Shown: positions 14,630 through 22,047 of the stretch, piece after piece
How the letters are laid out: every line of letters begins with the position of its first letter
How positions within the stretch are numbered: the stretch's first letter is position 1
Virus record (IMG/VR): IMGVR_UViG_3300027963_000237
Span: 1 to 29,999 of that record
Length of the DNA stretch: 29,999 nt
Source of the DNA: a virus
Direction: 5' to 3' (one strand)
The notes under the pieces: generated by a model
Databases searched by the model: none
What the model was told of the DNA's origin: nothing
Seen by the model: only the letters and a program-made list of their open reading frames with translations
Program-made: the position numbers and the translations under genes

Positions 14630-15052
14630 ATATTTTTGACTTTTTCCCCGAATAATATATGTTGCGGATTCCAGGATATTCAAAGATTCGTTCAACCCTG
14701 CTCTATCATCAATAAAGATGTTAGCATAAACTTTTCCGTTCTTACCATATGGTAAGTCAATTGGAGTTTGGTTAATTGAATCAATCTCTAACTCTTTAGA
14801 GGTACAATAAGATTTAATCTCATCATATCTTTCAGAATTACATGCGGTGAAGATAACAATGTAAGCACCGGTGTATTTTGCTGCTTTCAAAACACGTATA
14901 ACCCGATTGAAATCATTGTCGTACATTTTCCAAGGACTGATGGTGTCGTCAAAGTCACAGGCAATAATGATCTTGCCGTGTTGTTCCCATTCCGTAACCA
15001 ATCTATCCAAGAATGGTTTTGACTCGGGATTAGAGGTGAAATAATTTTCCAT
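14618..15052 (-). CDS. HAD-superfamily phosphatase-like protein
   Basis: A 144-residue protein with the HAD nucleophile motif DFDDT (Asp33, Asp35), a motif II-like IFTAC (about 68-72) and a C-terminal acidic pair in IFIDDRAG (about 113-120). This is a small HAD core with no obvious cap. Its ATG shares a base with the stop of the prs-like gene (TAATG), so the two are coupled, and nadV follows. A phosphatase acting on an NAD-related phosphate or cyclic phosphate would suit the neighbourhood, but its substrate cannot be read from sequence; a 5' nucleotidase or repair phosphatase are alternatives. Confidence 0.8.
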   Translation of the reverse strand: MENYFTSNPESKPFLDRLVTEWEQHGKIIIACDFDDTISPWKMYDNDFNRVIRVLKAAKYTGAYIVIFTACNSERYDEIKSYCTSKELEIDSINQTPIDLPYGKNGKVYANIFIDDRAGLNESLNILESATYIIRGKSQKYFEF

Positions 15053-16011
15053 TAAAATACTTTATGTTGTTTTACTAAACTATGAATTGTTTTATGTCTT
15101 GAGAAGGTATTCACTATGGTATCATCCTGAATGTCTTTAACACTATTAGTACAATAGATACCATCAAAATATTCGGATAATAAATCAAATCCATAACTGA
15201 ATATACCATGAGTTACCACCAAATAGTTTTTACCATAATGTTCTGGTTTTACCGAACTTGATAATTTTCTCCTCTCTTCAATTGTTTTTGCGATTTCAAT
15301 AAACGTCCTAGCACCATCACAAATATCATCAAAGATAAAGAAATCTTTGTCAGCATCATTTACGGACATCGGTACATCGGTATAATCAATCTTACCTGTT
15401 TCTAAATTACGATGTTTAGATGATATGATTACCTCATACGGATATTTTGTTTTTTCAACAACATTGAAAACTTTTTTTAACGCACCAGCATCAGGTGACA
15501 CAAATCTTACCTTTTCAAAATTATCAACACTCCATCTTTCAAATCCTTTTGAGATAAAATAATCTTTAAGTGCCGTGGTAACCAAATCCGTATTATCTAC
15601 TTTTTGGAAATTGTTGATACACGCTTCTAATACATCAGAATGTGGGTCCAAAATTATTACCTTAGTGTAGTTTTGTAAATTGATAATCGGCGCAATAACA
15701 TGTTTAATGTAGTTAATACCACCATCTGAGAATTTTCGATCACTACGACCGCCCAAACAATACGGAATGTATAGTGAGATATCTTTAACACCAACCTCAC
15801 GGAGTGCCTGAGTCGCACAAATGATAAGTTCCAAATCTTCAAATGAATTAAATCTTGATTTGATGACGATACTTGAGGGTTTAAGGGTTTCAAATTTGTT
15901 ATAACCACTCTCAACCAATCTGAACGATTGTTGTCCGTCAGGGAAACGACTAATCTCATAGTTGAATGAAAAAACGTCGTTCGGATTTACTAAGTTTAAT
16001 GTTTCTGCCAT
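15052..16011 (-). CDS. prs: Ribose-phosphate pyrophosphokinase-like enzyme (Prs, possibly Adps)
   Basis: The ATG at 16011 (MAETLNLVNP) is preferred over 16029 because the host-type box sits at 16019-16026. The 319-residue protein has the family layout: FPDGQQSF, the IPYCLGGRSDRKFSDGG loop where cellular Prs has YARQDR, DPHSDVLEA, SPDAGALKK and the PRPP loop IFDDICDGARTF in place of the usual DDxxDTGGT. Prs makes PRPP from ribose 5-phosphate and ATP; in NARP1 the homolog Adps pyrophosphorylates ADP-ribose. The altered loops are compatible with either. It is the first gene of a prs-HAD coupled pair, with nadV next. Confidence 0.9.
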   Translation of the reverse strand: MAETLNLVNPNDVFSFNYEISRFPDGQQSFRLVESGYNKFETLKPSSIVIKSRFNSFEDLELIICATQALREVGVKDISLYIPYCLGGRSDRKFSDGGINYIKHVIAPIINLQNYTKVIILDPHSDVLEACINNFQKVDNTDLVTTALKDYFISKGFERWSVDNFEKVRFVSPDAGALKKVFNVVEKTKYPYEVIISSKHRNLETGKIDYTDVPMSVNDADKDFFIFDDICDGARTFIEIAKTIEERRKLSSSVKPEHYGKNYLVVTHGIFSYGFDLLSEYFDGIYCTNSVKDIQDDTIVNTFSRHKTIHSLVKQHKVF

Positions 16012-16018
16012 AATAATA

Positions 16019-16050
16019 CAAAGATACAAAAAAGGGTTTGGAAAACCAAA
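16019..16050 (-). promoter_or_regulatory. Host-type promoter for prs
   Basis: Minus-strand TTTG (16047-16050), 20 bp, TATCTTTG (16019-16026), seven bases before the ATG. The -33 box lies inside the terminator stem at 16033-16054. Confidence 0.75.
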
Positions 16051-16054
16051 CCCT
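16028..16054 (-). terminator. Intrinsic terminator after SPFH gene
   Basis: AGGGTTTGG pairs perfectly with CCAAACCCT around a four-base loop; a T-run follows on the minus strand. It overlaps the prs promoter. Confidence 0.8.
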
Positions 16055-16072
16055 CTTACTTGTTTTTTTTAA

Positions 16073-16930
16073 TTATTTTACGTTATACATCATATTCGTT
16101 CCTGAACCAAGTTGTGTGGAAGGTAAAACACCATTCCATTTGTTAATCCACATTTGTTGTAATAACATAGGTGTTAATGTTGATTGTTTAAGTTTATTTG
16201 CTTCAGCCTCAGCCCGTGCTTGGGTTAACATAGCTTGAGCGTTACCCTCCGCAGTTGCAACTTTAATTTTTGCTTCAGCTTGCGCTGTTTTAACCCTGTT
16301 TTCGGCAGTAAGACCAAGTTGGATTGCGTTATTCTTTGCTATGATGGCATCCTTGAATTGTTTTGGATAACCTAGATTTGAAGTCATTTGACTGATGATA
16401 AATCCTTCAGGAACTAACGCACTATCCAAAAGATGACGAACTTTATTCTCAAAGTTCTGTCTTTGAGATACCATTTCATCAGCGGTGTATGAGTTGGCAA
16501 TCATTCTAAACGCGTCATATATTGTAGTCTTTAAGAATCCTTCTTCAATTGAAGATAAATCTCTACGATATTTTCCAAAGATATAAGGTACTTTTTCACG
16601 TTTAACCGAATAGTTAATGATTGGACTAACGTGGAACTCGGACCCGTCTTTTGAATTCACAACAAATGATTCATCCATATCTTCAGTCTTTGTGTATTCT
16701 TTATGTTGTACGAATGTCGGGAATTCATAAATTTTCTGACTAAATGGGTTGTAAAAAGCGATACCTGTTACTTCGGTAATATCGTCAATACCTTTTCCAT
16801 CACCATACAAATTTACTTTTACACCTACGTGACCTGCGTCAATACGTTCACAAGAGTTTGAGAACATGATTAACAATAGTAATAGACCTCCAAGACCTAA
16901 TACAATTTTGATTTTTGAAATTGTTTCCAT
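16073..16930 (-). CDS. SPFH/prohibitin-like membrane protein
   Basis: A 285-residue protein with an N-terminal membrane segment (about residues 8-25), then the SPFH domain beginning DAGHVGVKV (about 32-40) and reaching about residue 195, and a long Ala/Glu/Lys-rich coiled coil (about 200-245). This is the standard prohibitin layout; such proteins form large rings on membranes. Phage copies are known but their role is unclear. It follows the RNA-ligase-domain membrane protein by seven bases, so the two membrane proteins may cooperate. A Cys in SNSCERI after the hydrophobic stretch could act as a lipobox, which would anchor it by lipid instead. Confidence 0.85.
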   Translation of the reverse strand: METISKIKIVLGLGGLLLLLIMFSNSCERIDAGHVGVKVNLYGDGKGIDDITEVTGIAFYNPFSQKIYEFPTFVQHKEYTKTEDMDESFVVNSKDGSEFHVSPIINYSVKREKVPYIFGKYRRDLSSIEEGFLKTTIYDAFRMIANSYTADEMVSQRQNFENKVRHLLDSALVPEGFIISQMTSNLGYPKQFKDAIIAKNNAIQLGLTAENRVKTAQAEAKIKVATAEGNAQAMLTQARAEAEANKLKQSTLTPMLLQQMWINKWNGVLPSTQLGSGTNMMYNVK

Positions 16931-16937
16931 AATTTAT

Positions 16938-17636
16938 TTAATTGTTTTCTTGTTTGTTTGACAATTGTATCAGTACGAATTTTACGATTTCGTTAAACGT
17001 CAATCCTATCATTCCTATACCGATTAGACACACAATCACACCAGCAAACACTAGTAAATTGTAAGGTTGGTTTAGTAATTGAGTTCCCCAAGAAATAACC
17101 TGTAGTCCGAAACAGATTGCTGATATGGTTAGGACAACATTTAAGAATCCTTTACCAATTTTTTTAATGTTTTCTTTCATATATGAATTTATTTTAATTT
17201 TGTAGCTCTCTATACCCAAATAATCGGTAACATCTTCACCTTCTTGAATTAGAATTGCATTATCATAAGGACCAACCTGTAATTGTTTTCCCCAAGGTTG
17301 ATCAGAATAACCAATCTTTATCTCATCTTCATTTTCCAAGATTGAAATGGGAAGAAGAAGTCCTTGTGAAATCTGACCACGTAACTTAACCGTTCTCAAA
17401 CGAAACCCTTCTTGGTCTCCCATCTTCTTATATGAAGATTTTCTTAGAAACTCAAACTCAGGTTCAATCGGTAGAAATGAATCCACTTCAAAATATACCG
17501 CAAAATCACCTGGCTTGAACTCATCTCGTTTGGTAACCACTTTCCACCCACCAATGGTGCAGATGTCTAAAGAATCAGCATTGAAATGTTTTTCAACATT
17601 ATCAACATAAACAATTTTTGCTAATTTTCTTTCCAT
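16938..17636 (-). CDS. RNA-ligase N-terminal domain fused to a two-TM membrane region
   Basis: Residues 1 to about 147 match the N-terminal, OB-like domain of the DRB0094-type RNA ligase family: MERKLAKIVYVDNVEKH, GWKVVTKRDEFKPGD, AVYFEVDSFLP, FRLRTVKLRGQISQGLLLPI. In ligases a nucleotidyltransferase domain with KxDG follows. Here that domain is absent and the protein instead has two hydrophobic spans (about 165-183 and 192-213) and a short tail. It thus cannot be a ligase by itself; it may tether an RNA-binding domain to the membrane. It lies between a small two-TM protein gene and the SPFH gene with gaps of five and seven bases. Confidence 0.8.
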   Translation of the reverse strand: MERKLAKIVYVDNVEKHFNADSLDICTIGGWKVVTKRDEFKPGDFAVYFEVDSFLPIEPEFEFLRKSSYKKMGDQEGFRLRTVKLRGQISQGLLLPISILENEDEIKIGYSDQPWGKQLQVGPYDNAILIQEGEDVTDYLGIESYKIKINSYMKENIKKIGKGFLNVVLTISAICFGLQVISWGTQLLNQPYNLLVFAGVIVCLIGIGMIGLTFNEIVKFVLIQLSNKQENN

Positions 17637-17641
17637 ATTAT

Positions 17642-17794
17642 TTAATTCCCATTTCTATTCCAATCAACAATTACCAATCCCCCCAAGAAGGATACTAATC
17701 CCCAAAAATACATTCCACCACAGACTAATCCTGGTGCTATAGCCATTGTTAATATCCCACCAACAAGACCCAAAAAGATGTTTGGTTTTTTCAT
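17642..17794 (-). CDS. Small two-TM membrane protein, 50 aa
   Basis: The ATG at 17794 (MKKPNIFLGL) is chosen because the host-type box lies at 17810-17817; a longer frame would start inside or upstream of the promoter. Almost the entire protein is hydrophobic, with two spans (about 6-24 and 28-44) and a charged DWNRNGN tail. It heads the transcript with the RNA-ligase-domain membrane protein and the SPFH gene. Confidence 0.65.
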   Translation of the reverse strand: MKKPNIFLGLVGGILTMAIAPGLVCGGMYFWGLVSFLGGLVIVDWNRNGN

Positions 17795-17809
17795 AACGTT
17801 TAATTTATA

Positions 17810-17841
17810 CAAAGGTAATGACAATGAATTAAAGATACAAA
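17810..17841 (-). promoter_or_regulatory. Host-type promoter for the membrane-protein operon
   Basis: Minus-strand TTTG (17838-17841), 20 bp, TACCTTTG (17810-17817), 15 bases before the ATG at 17794. Confidence 0.75.
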
Positions 17842-18077
17842 TCTTTTCCTGAAAATTTAACATATTGTACTGAAATTTCGTTTCCTTCTTGAATTTCAAC
17901 AAACATTGGTTTCCCGGTATATAAACAGATTGTCAATGGTTCTTTTATGGAAACATTTTCCATTTTAACCATCAGTTTCCTCTCATCATCTAATACCTTG
18001 ATATTAACAATGTTAAAATCGTTTGATTGGATCTCTAAACAATTTTGGTCTTTAGCAATTGCTGATACGTGTTTCAT
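17829..18077 (-). CDS. Unknown protein, 82 aa
   Basis: An 82-residue protein that looks like a small beta domain (alternating hydrophobic and charged residues, with no membrane span). Its 3' end contains the -33 box of the next promoter. It has its own TATCTTTG promoter nine bases upstream. No family is recognised. Confidence 0.6.
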   Translation of the reverse strand: MKHVSAIAKDQNCLEIQSNDFNIVNIKVLDDERKLMVKMENVSIKEPLTICLYTGKPMFVEIQEGNEISVQYVKFSGKDLYL

Positions 18078-18086
18078 AATTTATCA

Positions 18087-18118
18087 CAAAGATATAACAA
18101 AAAATCAATCCCACCAAT
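18087..18118 (-). promoter_or_regulatory. Host-type promoter for the 17829 gene
   Basis: Minus-strand ATTG (18115-18118), 20 bp, TATCTTTG (18087-18094), nine bases before the ATG. Confidence 0.7.
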
Positions 18119-18644
18119 AGTCAATTTTATCGTGTAGGATTTGGAACAGAAGTCGTTTCGCTTTCTTTTGTTTATAATAACCAATGTCCATTGCGCACAA
18201 CTCTTTGAATTTAATTTCTTTTATGTTATAACCTTTAGATGTAAATCCCTTATCTGACCTCTTATAATTGTTCTTATTAATCTCCAAATACTCATCCAAC
18301 TTATTTATCTCGTTGAACTTATCATCGTACATATAGTTCCAGTATTCATTCACATAGTCCTCATTCTTTACCTTTTTGATCAATTCAATTGCCCACAACA
18401 TCCTCTGAGTGCAAACCGAAGTTTCACTAATTCCATACTTGATAAATGCTTCGTGCATGTTACGGATCTTAAATTCCATCACATCGTATAAAAAATAATG
18501 GTCATAATCTTTATCATTCCATCCATACTTTGCCCATCTGTAGGACAATTTGATTTTTTTGATTAGTCTCCGAAACGGTGTACCAATTTCCAAAATAGTT
18601 TCTTTAATAGTTCCCATGATATTATCGTTAATATTATTTTCCAA
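18105..18644 (-). CDS. Conserved phage protein of unknown function, 179 aa
   Basis: A helical, Lys/Tyr/Trp-rich protein without membrane spans. The region DYDHYFLYDVMEFKIRNM resembles a phage hypothetical family I recall, found in many large phages with no assigned role. It starts one base after the SET gene's stop, so it is the third gene of the 19147-18105 operon. Confidence 0.65.
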   Translation of the reverse strand: MENNINDNIMGTIKETILEIGTPFRRLIKKIKLSYRWAKYGWNDKDYDHYFLYDVMEFKIRNMHEAFIKYGISETSVCTQRMLWAIELIKKVKNEDYVNEYWNYMYDDKFNEINKLDEYLEINKNNYKRSDKGFTSKGYNIKEIKFKELCAMDIGYYKQKKAKRLLFQILHDKIDYWWD

Positions 18645-18645
18645 A

Positions 18646-18966
18646 TCATTTTGTAGGATTGTATATTGTATATTTTGCGGTTAATTCCTCACCTTCCAAA
18701 ATAGTTTTATTTGTGATCAATCTAAGATGATGTACAGGTTTATTACGTTCATCATACCACTTCTCTATAACATCACAATTGGGTATCTCAGAATGGTTAA
18801 AAAACCCTCCTAAAGGTAATCTTATTAAAGAGTCTTGAAATCTGTCATCATAAATATGGGTCATACCCAAATCCGTTCCGGAAGGAATTTCCTCGGTTGA
18901 AAATAACCCCAATCCATCAATCTCTGATTTTTTAATTGTAACTTGTTTTGGTAATGGTCTATACAT
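18646..18966 (-). CDS. SET-domain protein
   Basis: A 106-residue protein covering a compact SET core: GLGLFSTEEIPSG near the start (the N-terminal turn), GGFFNHSEIPNC (the pseudoknot motif NHSxxPNC) and GEELTAKYTIY at the end. SET enzymes methylate lysines with S-adenosylmethionine. The core is short, with no pre- or post-SET cysteines, so activity is uncertain. It sits second in an operon with a host-type promoter, suggesting early action on a host or phage protein. Confidence 0.8.
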   Translation of the reverse strand: MYRPLPKQVTIKKSEIDGLGLFSTEEIPSGTDLGMTHIYDDRFQDSLIRLPLGGFFNHSEIPNCDVIEKWYDERNKPVHHLRLITNKTILEGEELTAKYTIYNPTK

Positions 18967-19147
18967 GATCTATACAATATTGATTTATCTCATCTAACAA
19001 AAACAAAACCGACTCTAACTTAGTCCTAACACCCGATTCTAACTTGCTCACCTTACAATGAACCAAATCTTGTTCCACCAATCGTGTTACAATTCGGTTC
19101 ATCACCAACAGCTCATTAAAATCAACATCCGTTAAAGTCGGTTTCAT
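18959..19147 (-). CDS. Unknown small helical protein, 62 aa
   Basis: A short, mostly helical protein with regular leucines and no known motif. It overlaps the SET gene by eight bases and has a host-type box four bases before its ATG, so the message would begin at or next to the start codon. Confidence 0.6.
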   Translation of the reverse strand: MKPTLTDVDFNELLVMNRIVTRLVEQDLVHCKVSKLESGVRTKLESVLFLLDEINQYCIDHV

Positions 19148-19151
19148 AACA

Positions 19152-19183
19152 CAAAGATATAAAATAAAAATGGAGGGTTCAAC
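19152..19183 (-). promoter_or_regulatory. Host-type promoter for the SET operon
   Basis: Minus-strand GTTG (19180-19183), 20 bp, TATCTTTG (19152-19159), four bases before the ATG at 19147. Confidence 0.7.
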
Positions 19184-19188
19184 CTCTC

Positions 19189-19217
19189 ATCCTAATTTAA
19201 TTAGGATTATTATTTTT
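19189..19217. terminator. Stem-loop at the 3' end of the fibre operon
   Basis: ATCCTAAT and ATTAGGAT form an 8-bp stem around TTA. A T-rich run follows only on the plus strand, while the genes are on the minus strand, so a terminator role is uncertain; a weak GAGG/CCTC hairpin with a T-run on the minus strand lies next to it at 19160-19186. Confidence 0.4.
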
Positions 19218-19238
19218 AGGAATATGTGTTGAAAAAAA

Positions 19239-19343
19239 TTAGTCGATAAATATTTCCCAATATGAACCATTCCACTGCCAAGTTTTTCCACTATAGGTGT
19301 ATTGTTGATTTGGAGTTGGTGTATTTGGAAAGTTAATCAGCAT
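19239..19343 (-). CDS. 34-aa protein with fibre-type W/Y/G motif
   Basis: A short frame whose ATG lies in the last codons of the tail fibre gene. The product reads MLINFPNTPTPNQQYTYSGK then TWQWNGSYW and a short end. The pattern FPxxPxxxxxYxYxGxxWxWxGxYW is the same as residues 7-32 of the fibre encoded just upstream (FPQYPSKGEL, then YRWDGEYW). The shared motif and the overlap make it a real gene, or a split-off duplicate of the fibre N-terminus. Confidence 0.6.
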   Translation of the reverse strand: MLINFPNTPTPNQQYTYSGKTWQWNGSYWEIFID

Positions 19344-20490
19344 TGTTCAATCCTTTCTTAAGTTCTTTTATTTCTTTTTCAAGTTTTTCAACCTTTAATA
19401 TCATTTCTTGTAATGATTTAACTGTTAAAGACAAAATACCATCATAATCTAGTCCGTATGTCCCACCCTCTTTATCACCATCACCAAGTACTAATTCAGG
19501 ATATGTTGTAAGTACATCTTGAGCAATAAACCCATGTCTTTTTACCCCACTATAATCTTTATATTCAAATTTTACAGGTTTTAAATTTAAAATATGTGGA
19601 GTGGTTTCATCATCAATATATTGAATGTTTTCTTTCTTTCTTGAATCGGATGTTCCTCCACCAGGAGTACTTAATACACCGCCATCTGTAAGTGTAAATA
19701 TAAGTGTATTATATGCACTATTAACAATTTCAAATCCTCCAGTGCCATTAATCCTAAAAGTTTTGTTTGGGTGTGTTGCACCTACTGAAGTATTAGTCCC
19801 TCTTAGAAAGTCAATATAAGTTGAACCACCAACTGTATTACTTCCACTGACCACAATCATTCCTGGGTTACTACTTGCATCCATAGTAACACTACCATAA
19901 ACACCTCTTGATAAGAATGTAACACCTGACAGTGTAGGTGAAATAGTATTACCTGTAACAGTTAAATTACCATTTACGGTTAATCCTGTAATCGTACCTC
20001 CCGTAAATGGTGTGCTTGTTGAAAACCCTGATACTGTGAATGTACCTCCCGTGTTATTGGTAAATGTTGCAGTACCATTTAAGTAAGTACCACCTGTCAC
20101 TCTAATATCTGTAGGTAAATTTTGATAAGTCGTTGCTGATATTGTATTGGCCGATAAACCACCTGTAAAGTTAGTGCCCCCCGATACAGTTCCACCTGTG
20201 AAAGTAGTTGATCCACTACTTCCCGATCCACCTGTACCTGAAAATACAATTACAGATCCATTATCGGTTATGTTTATACCATTACCACTAAATGATTTGA
20301 AATTAATTGTATTTCCTGTAGCGTCTCTAAATATTGAGATACCATTACCTAAACTATTACCTGTTAGGACATACCCTGATGATGTACCATACGGCCACCA
20401 ATACTCACCATCCCATCGGTAAGCACTACCTTGGTAAGTAACTAATTCTCCTTTAGAGGGGTATTGTGGAAAAGGTGCATTAAATGCCAT
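19333..20490 (-). CDS. Tail fibre with C-terminal S74 self-cleaving chaperone
   Basis: A 385-residue fibre. The N-terminus carries the YQGSAYRWDGEYW motif. Residues about 95-185 contain one copy of the 63-residue Thr/Gly repeat shared with the gene at 20659, plus partial units. The last ~105 residues are a Peptidase_S74 intramolecular chaperone, beginning at SDSRKKENI with the Ser/Lys dyad, then FIAQDV, GLDYDGILSLTVKSLQEM and a coiled-coil end. This domain helps the fibre trimerise and then cuts itself off. It is the downstream member of the fibre operon. Confidence 0.9.
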   Translation of the reverse strand: MAFNAPFPQYPSKGELVTYQGSAYRWDGEYWWPYGTSSGYVLTGNSLGNGISIFRDATGNTINFKSFSGNGINITDNGSVIVFSGTGGSGSSGSTTFTGGTVSGGTNFTGGLSANTISATTYQNLPTDIRVTGGTYLNGTATFTNNTGGTFTVSGFSTSTPFTGGTITGLTVNGNLTVTGNTISPTLSGVTFLSRGVYGSVTMDASSNPGMIVVSGSNTVGGSTYIDFLRGTNTSVGATHPNKTFRINGTGGFEIVNSAYNTLIFTLTDGGVLSTPGGGTSDSRKKENIQYIDDETTPHILNLKPVKFEYKDYSGVKRHGFIAQDVLTTYPELVLGDGDKEGGTYGLDYDGILSLTVKSLQEMILKVEKLEKEIKELKKGLNNAD

Positions 20491-20516
20491 ATTATATAAT
20501 TATATCCGAAATTCTT

Positions 20517-20657
20517 TTATATGAATATCTCTAAATAATTACCATCATCATTTTTCTCAAAAACACGGACGTTTGATAAATCTAACCCGTCTAATGACTC
20601 ATAATCTACAAAATAGAATGAGTCATCCTCACTGAAAAACATTACTTTATATCTCAT
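20517..20657 (-). CDS. Unknown small acidic protein, 46 aa
   Basis: The frame starts one base after the stop of the repeat fibre gene (TAAG-ATG) and ends 27 bases before the S74 fibre start. The product begins MRYKVMFFSEDDSFYF and is rich in Asp and aromatic residues, with no known motif. The tight spacing inside the operon supports it. Confidence 0.55.
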   Translation of the reverse strand: MRYKVMFFSEDDSFYFVDYESLDGLDLSNVRVFEKNDDGNYLEIFI

Positions 20658-20658
20658 C

Positions 20659-22011
20659 TTAATAAATTGTTACTACTATATGGTCTACCGTTGCTGCTGA
20701 AGTACTTGGATTGACCTCAATTCTTACCGTTATATTTGAACCAACATCCGCAGCGGCAGTTGCTGATTGGTTACTATATGAATAAATTGATTGTCTACCA
20801 TAATAGACACCTGTTTGTGTTACTCTTGCCAAAAATCCAAAACTACCAGCATTTAACGTCGTTCCCATGTTCGCATTTTGTGGAGTTAACGTATTCGTGC
20901 CCCAAATACAAGTAACTGTTTTATTTGCGGCGGTCGTCTGCTGAGCAGTAATAATACCTTCAACTTTCAAAGTTTGTCCCGAGAATACAGAAGCTCTTGG
21001 AATATTCAGAGTAAATGCGGTTGTTGTTGTATTTGCAGGACACGCCACAGATGCAGGTAATCTATATAAGGTTCTTTGGATATTATCGGCAAGTATTGTA
21101 GTTGCCGATATTGTGGTTGCGGTTACATTATTTGTAAAAATAGTATCACCTGTTACTATTCCACCATTAAATGTTGCACCTGTCAAAAATCCGGAAACTG
21201 AAAATGTACCACCAGTGTTATTAGTAAATGTTGCAACACCACCTGATAAAGTACCTCCAGTTACTCTAATATCTGTTGGTAAATTTTGATAAGTTGTTGC
21301 CGATATTGTATTTGCTGATAAACCATTTGTGAATATTGTAGAACCTGTAACGGTTCCACCTGTAAATGGGTTTGTAAATCCTGATACTGAAAATGTACCA
21401 CCCGTGTTATTAGTGAATGTTGCGGTACCATTTGAATATGTACCACCAGTTACTCTAATATCTAATGGTAAATTTTGATAAGTAGCTGCGGATATTGTCG
21501 TAGCCGATACTCCACCTGTAAAATTTGTTGCACCTGAAACAGTACCACCTGTGAACGGATTAGTGAATCCTGTTACGGTAAAAGTGCCACCTGTATTATT
21601 TGTAAATGTTGTAGTGCCGTTTGAATACGTACCACCTGTTACTCTAATATCTGTCGGTAAATTAAGATATGTGGTGGCGGATATTGTGGTTGCTGTTAAT
21701 CCACTAGTGAAAATAGTGTTACCTGTTACAGTACCACCACTTAATGGTAGATAATCCCCTGACACAGTTCCACCTGAACCCGATGGTGGAGCACCCCAAT
21801 AGGCATTTCCAACACTATCTGAATATAAGACATAACCATTCTGTTCGGTCCCGTTACTATACTTGAAGTTTTCAAGTATGGTTAATCCTGAAGAAAATAT
21901 CGGATTAACAGGAACATCCCCACCAATTCTATAAACATAACCAGTTGATAAATCGGACTGAAGAACGTAATTATATGTGTCTTTTACTAATTGATTTTTA
22001 ATATCTGCCAT
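20659..22011 (-). CDS. Repeat-containing tail fibre protein, 450 aa
   Basis: An N-terminal domain (1-89) is followed by three near-identical 63-residue units (90-152, 153-215, 216-278) and a partial fourth to about 306. Each unit has GGTVxG...ATTISAxTYxNLPxDIRVTGGT and FTNNTGGTFxVxGF. The C-terminal ~140 residues are a distinct beta-rich domain with no S74 motif. Triple beta-helix fibres are often built this way. The same unit occurs in the downstream fibre gene, so units have been exchanged or copied. Confidence 0.8.
   Translation of the reverse strand: MADIKNQLVKDTYNYVLQSDLSTGYVYRIGGDVPVNPIFSSGLTILENFKYSNGTEQNGYVLYSDSVGNAYWGAPPSGSGGTVSGDYLPLSGGTVTGNTIFTSGLTATTISATTYLNLPTDIRVTGGTYSNGTTTFTNNTGGTFTVTGFTNPFTGGTVSGATNFTGGVSATTISAATYQNLPLDIRVTGGTYSNGTATFTNNTGGTFSVSGFTNPFTGGTVTGSTIFTNGLSANTISATTYQNLPTDIRVTGGTLSGGVATFTNNTGGTFSVSGFLTGATFNGGIVTGDTIFTNNVTATTISATTILADNIQRTLYRLPASVACPANTTTTAFTLNIPRASVFSGQTLKVEGIITAQQTTAANKTVTCIWGTNTLTPQNANMGTTLNAGSFGFLARVTQTGVYYGRQSIYSYSNQSATAAADVGSNITVRIEVNPSTSAATVDHIVVTIY
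21178..21744 (-). repeat. Tandem 189-bp coding repeats in the fibre gene
   Basis: Three in-frame tandem units of 63 codons each, plus a partial fourth to about 21094. Confidence 0.8.
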
Positions 22012-22039
22012 ATTATTAAGGTAAGAAATTGTGTTAAAC

Positions 22040-22047
22040 TATAAATA
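22040..22047 (-). promoter_or_regulatory. Late-type motif before the fibre operon
   Basis: Minus-strand TATTTATA, 28 bases before the ATG at 22011. On the plus strand the same bases read TATAAATA, the exact T4 late box. Confidence 0.45.

Noticed and set aside
21094-21744. Regularly spaced repeats that could suggest a CRISPR array
   Set aside because: The units are tandem 189-bp in-frame coding repeats without unique spacers.
22040-22047. TATAAATA on the plus strand as a T4-type late promoter for the 22092 gene
   Set aside because: Elsewhere in the window the motif sits in the opposite orientation relative to the gene, and a TATTTATA copy lies closer to that ATG; I could not decide between strands, so I assigned it to the minus-strand gene.
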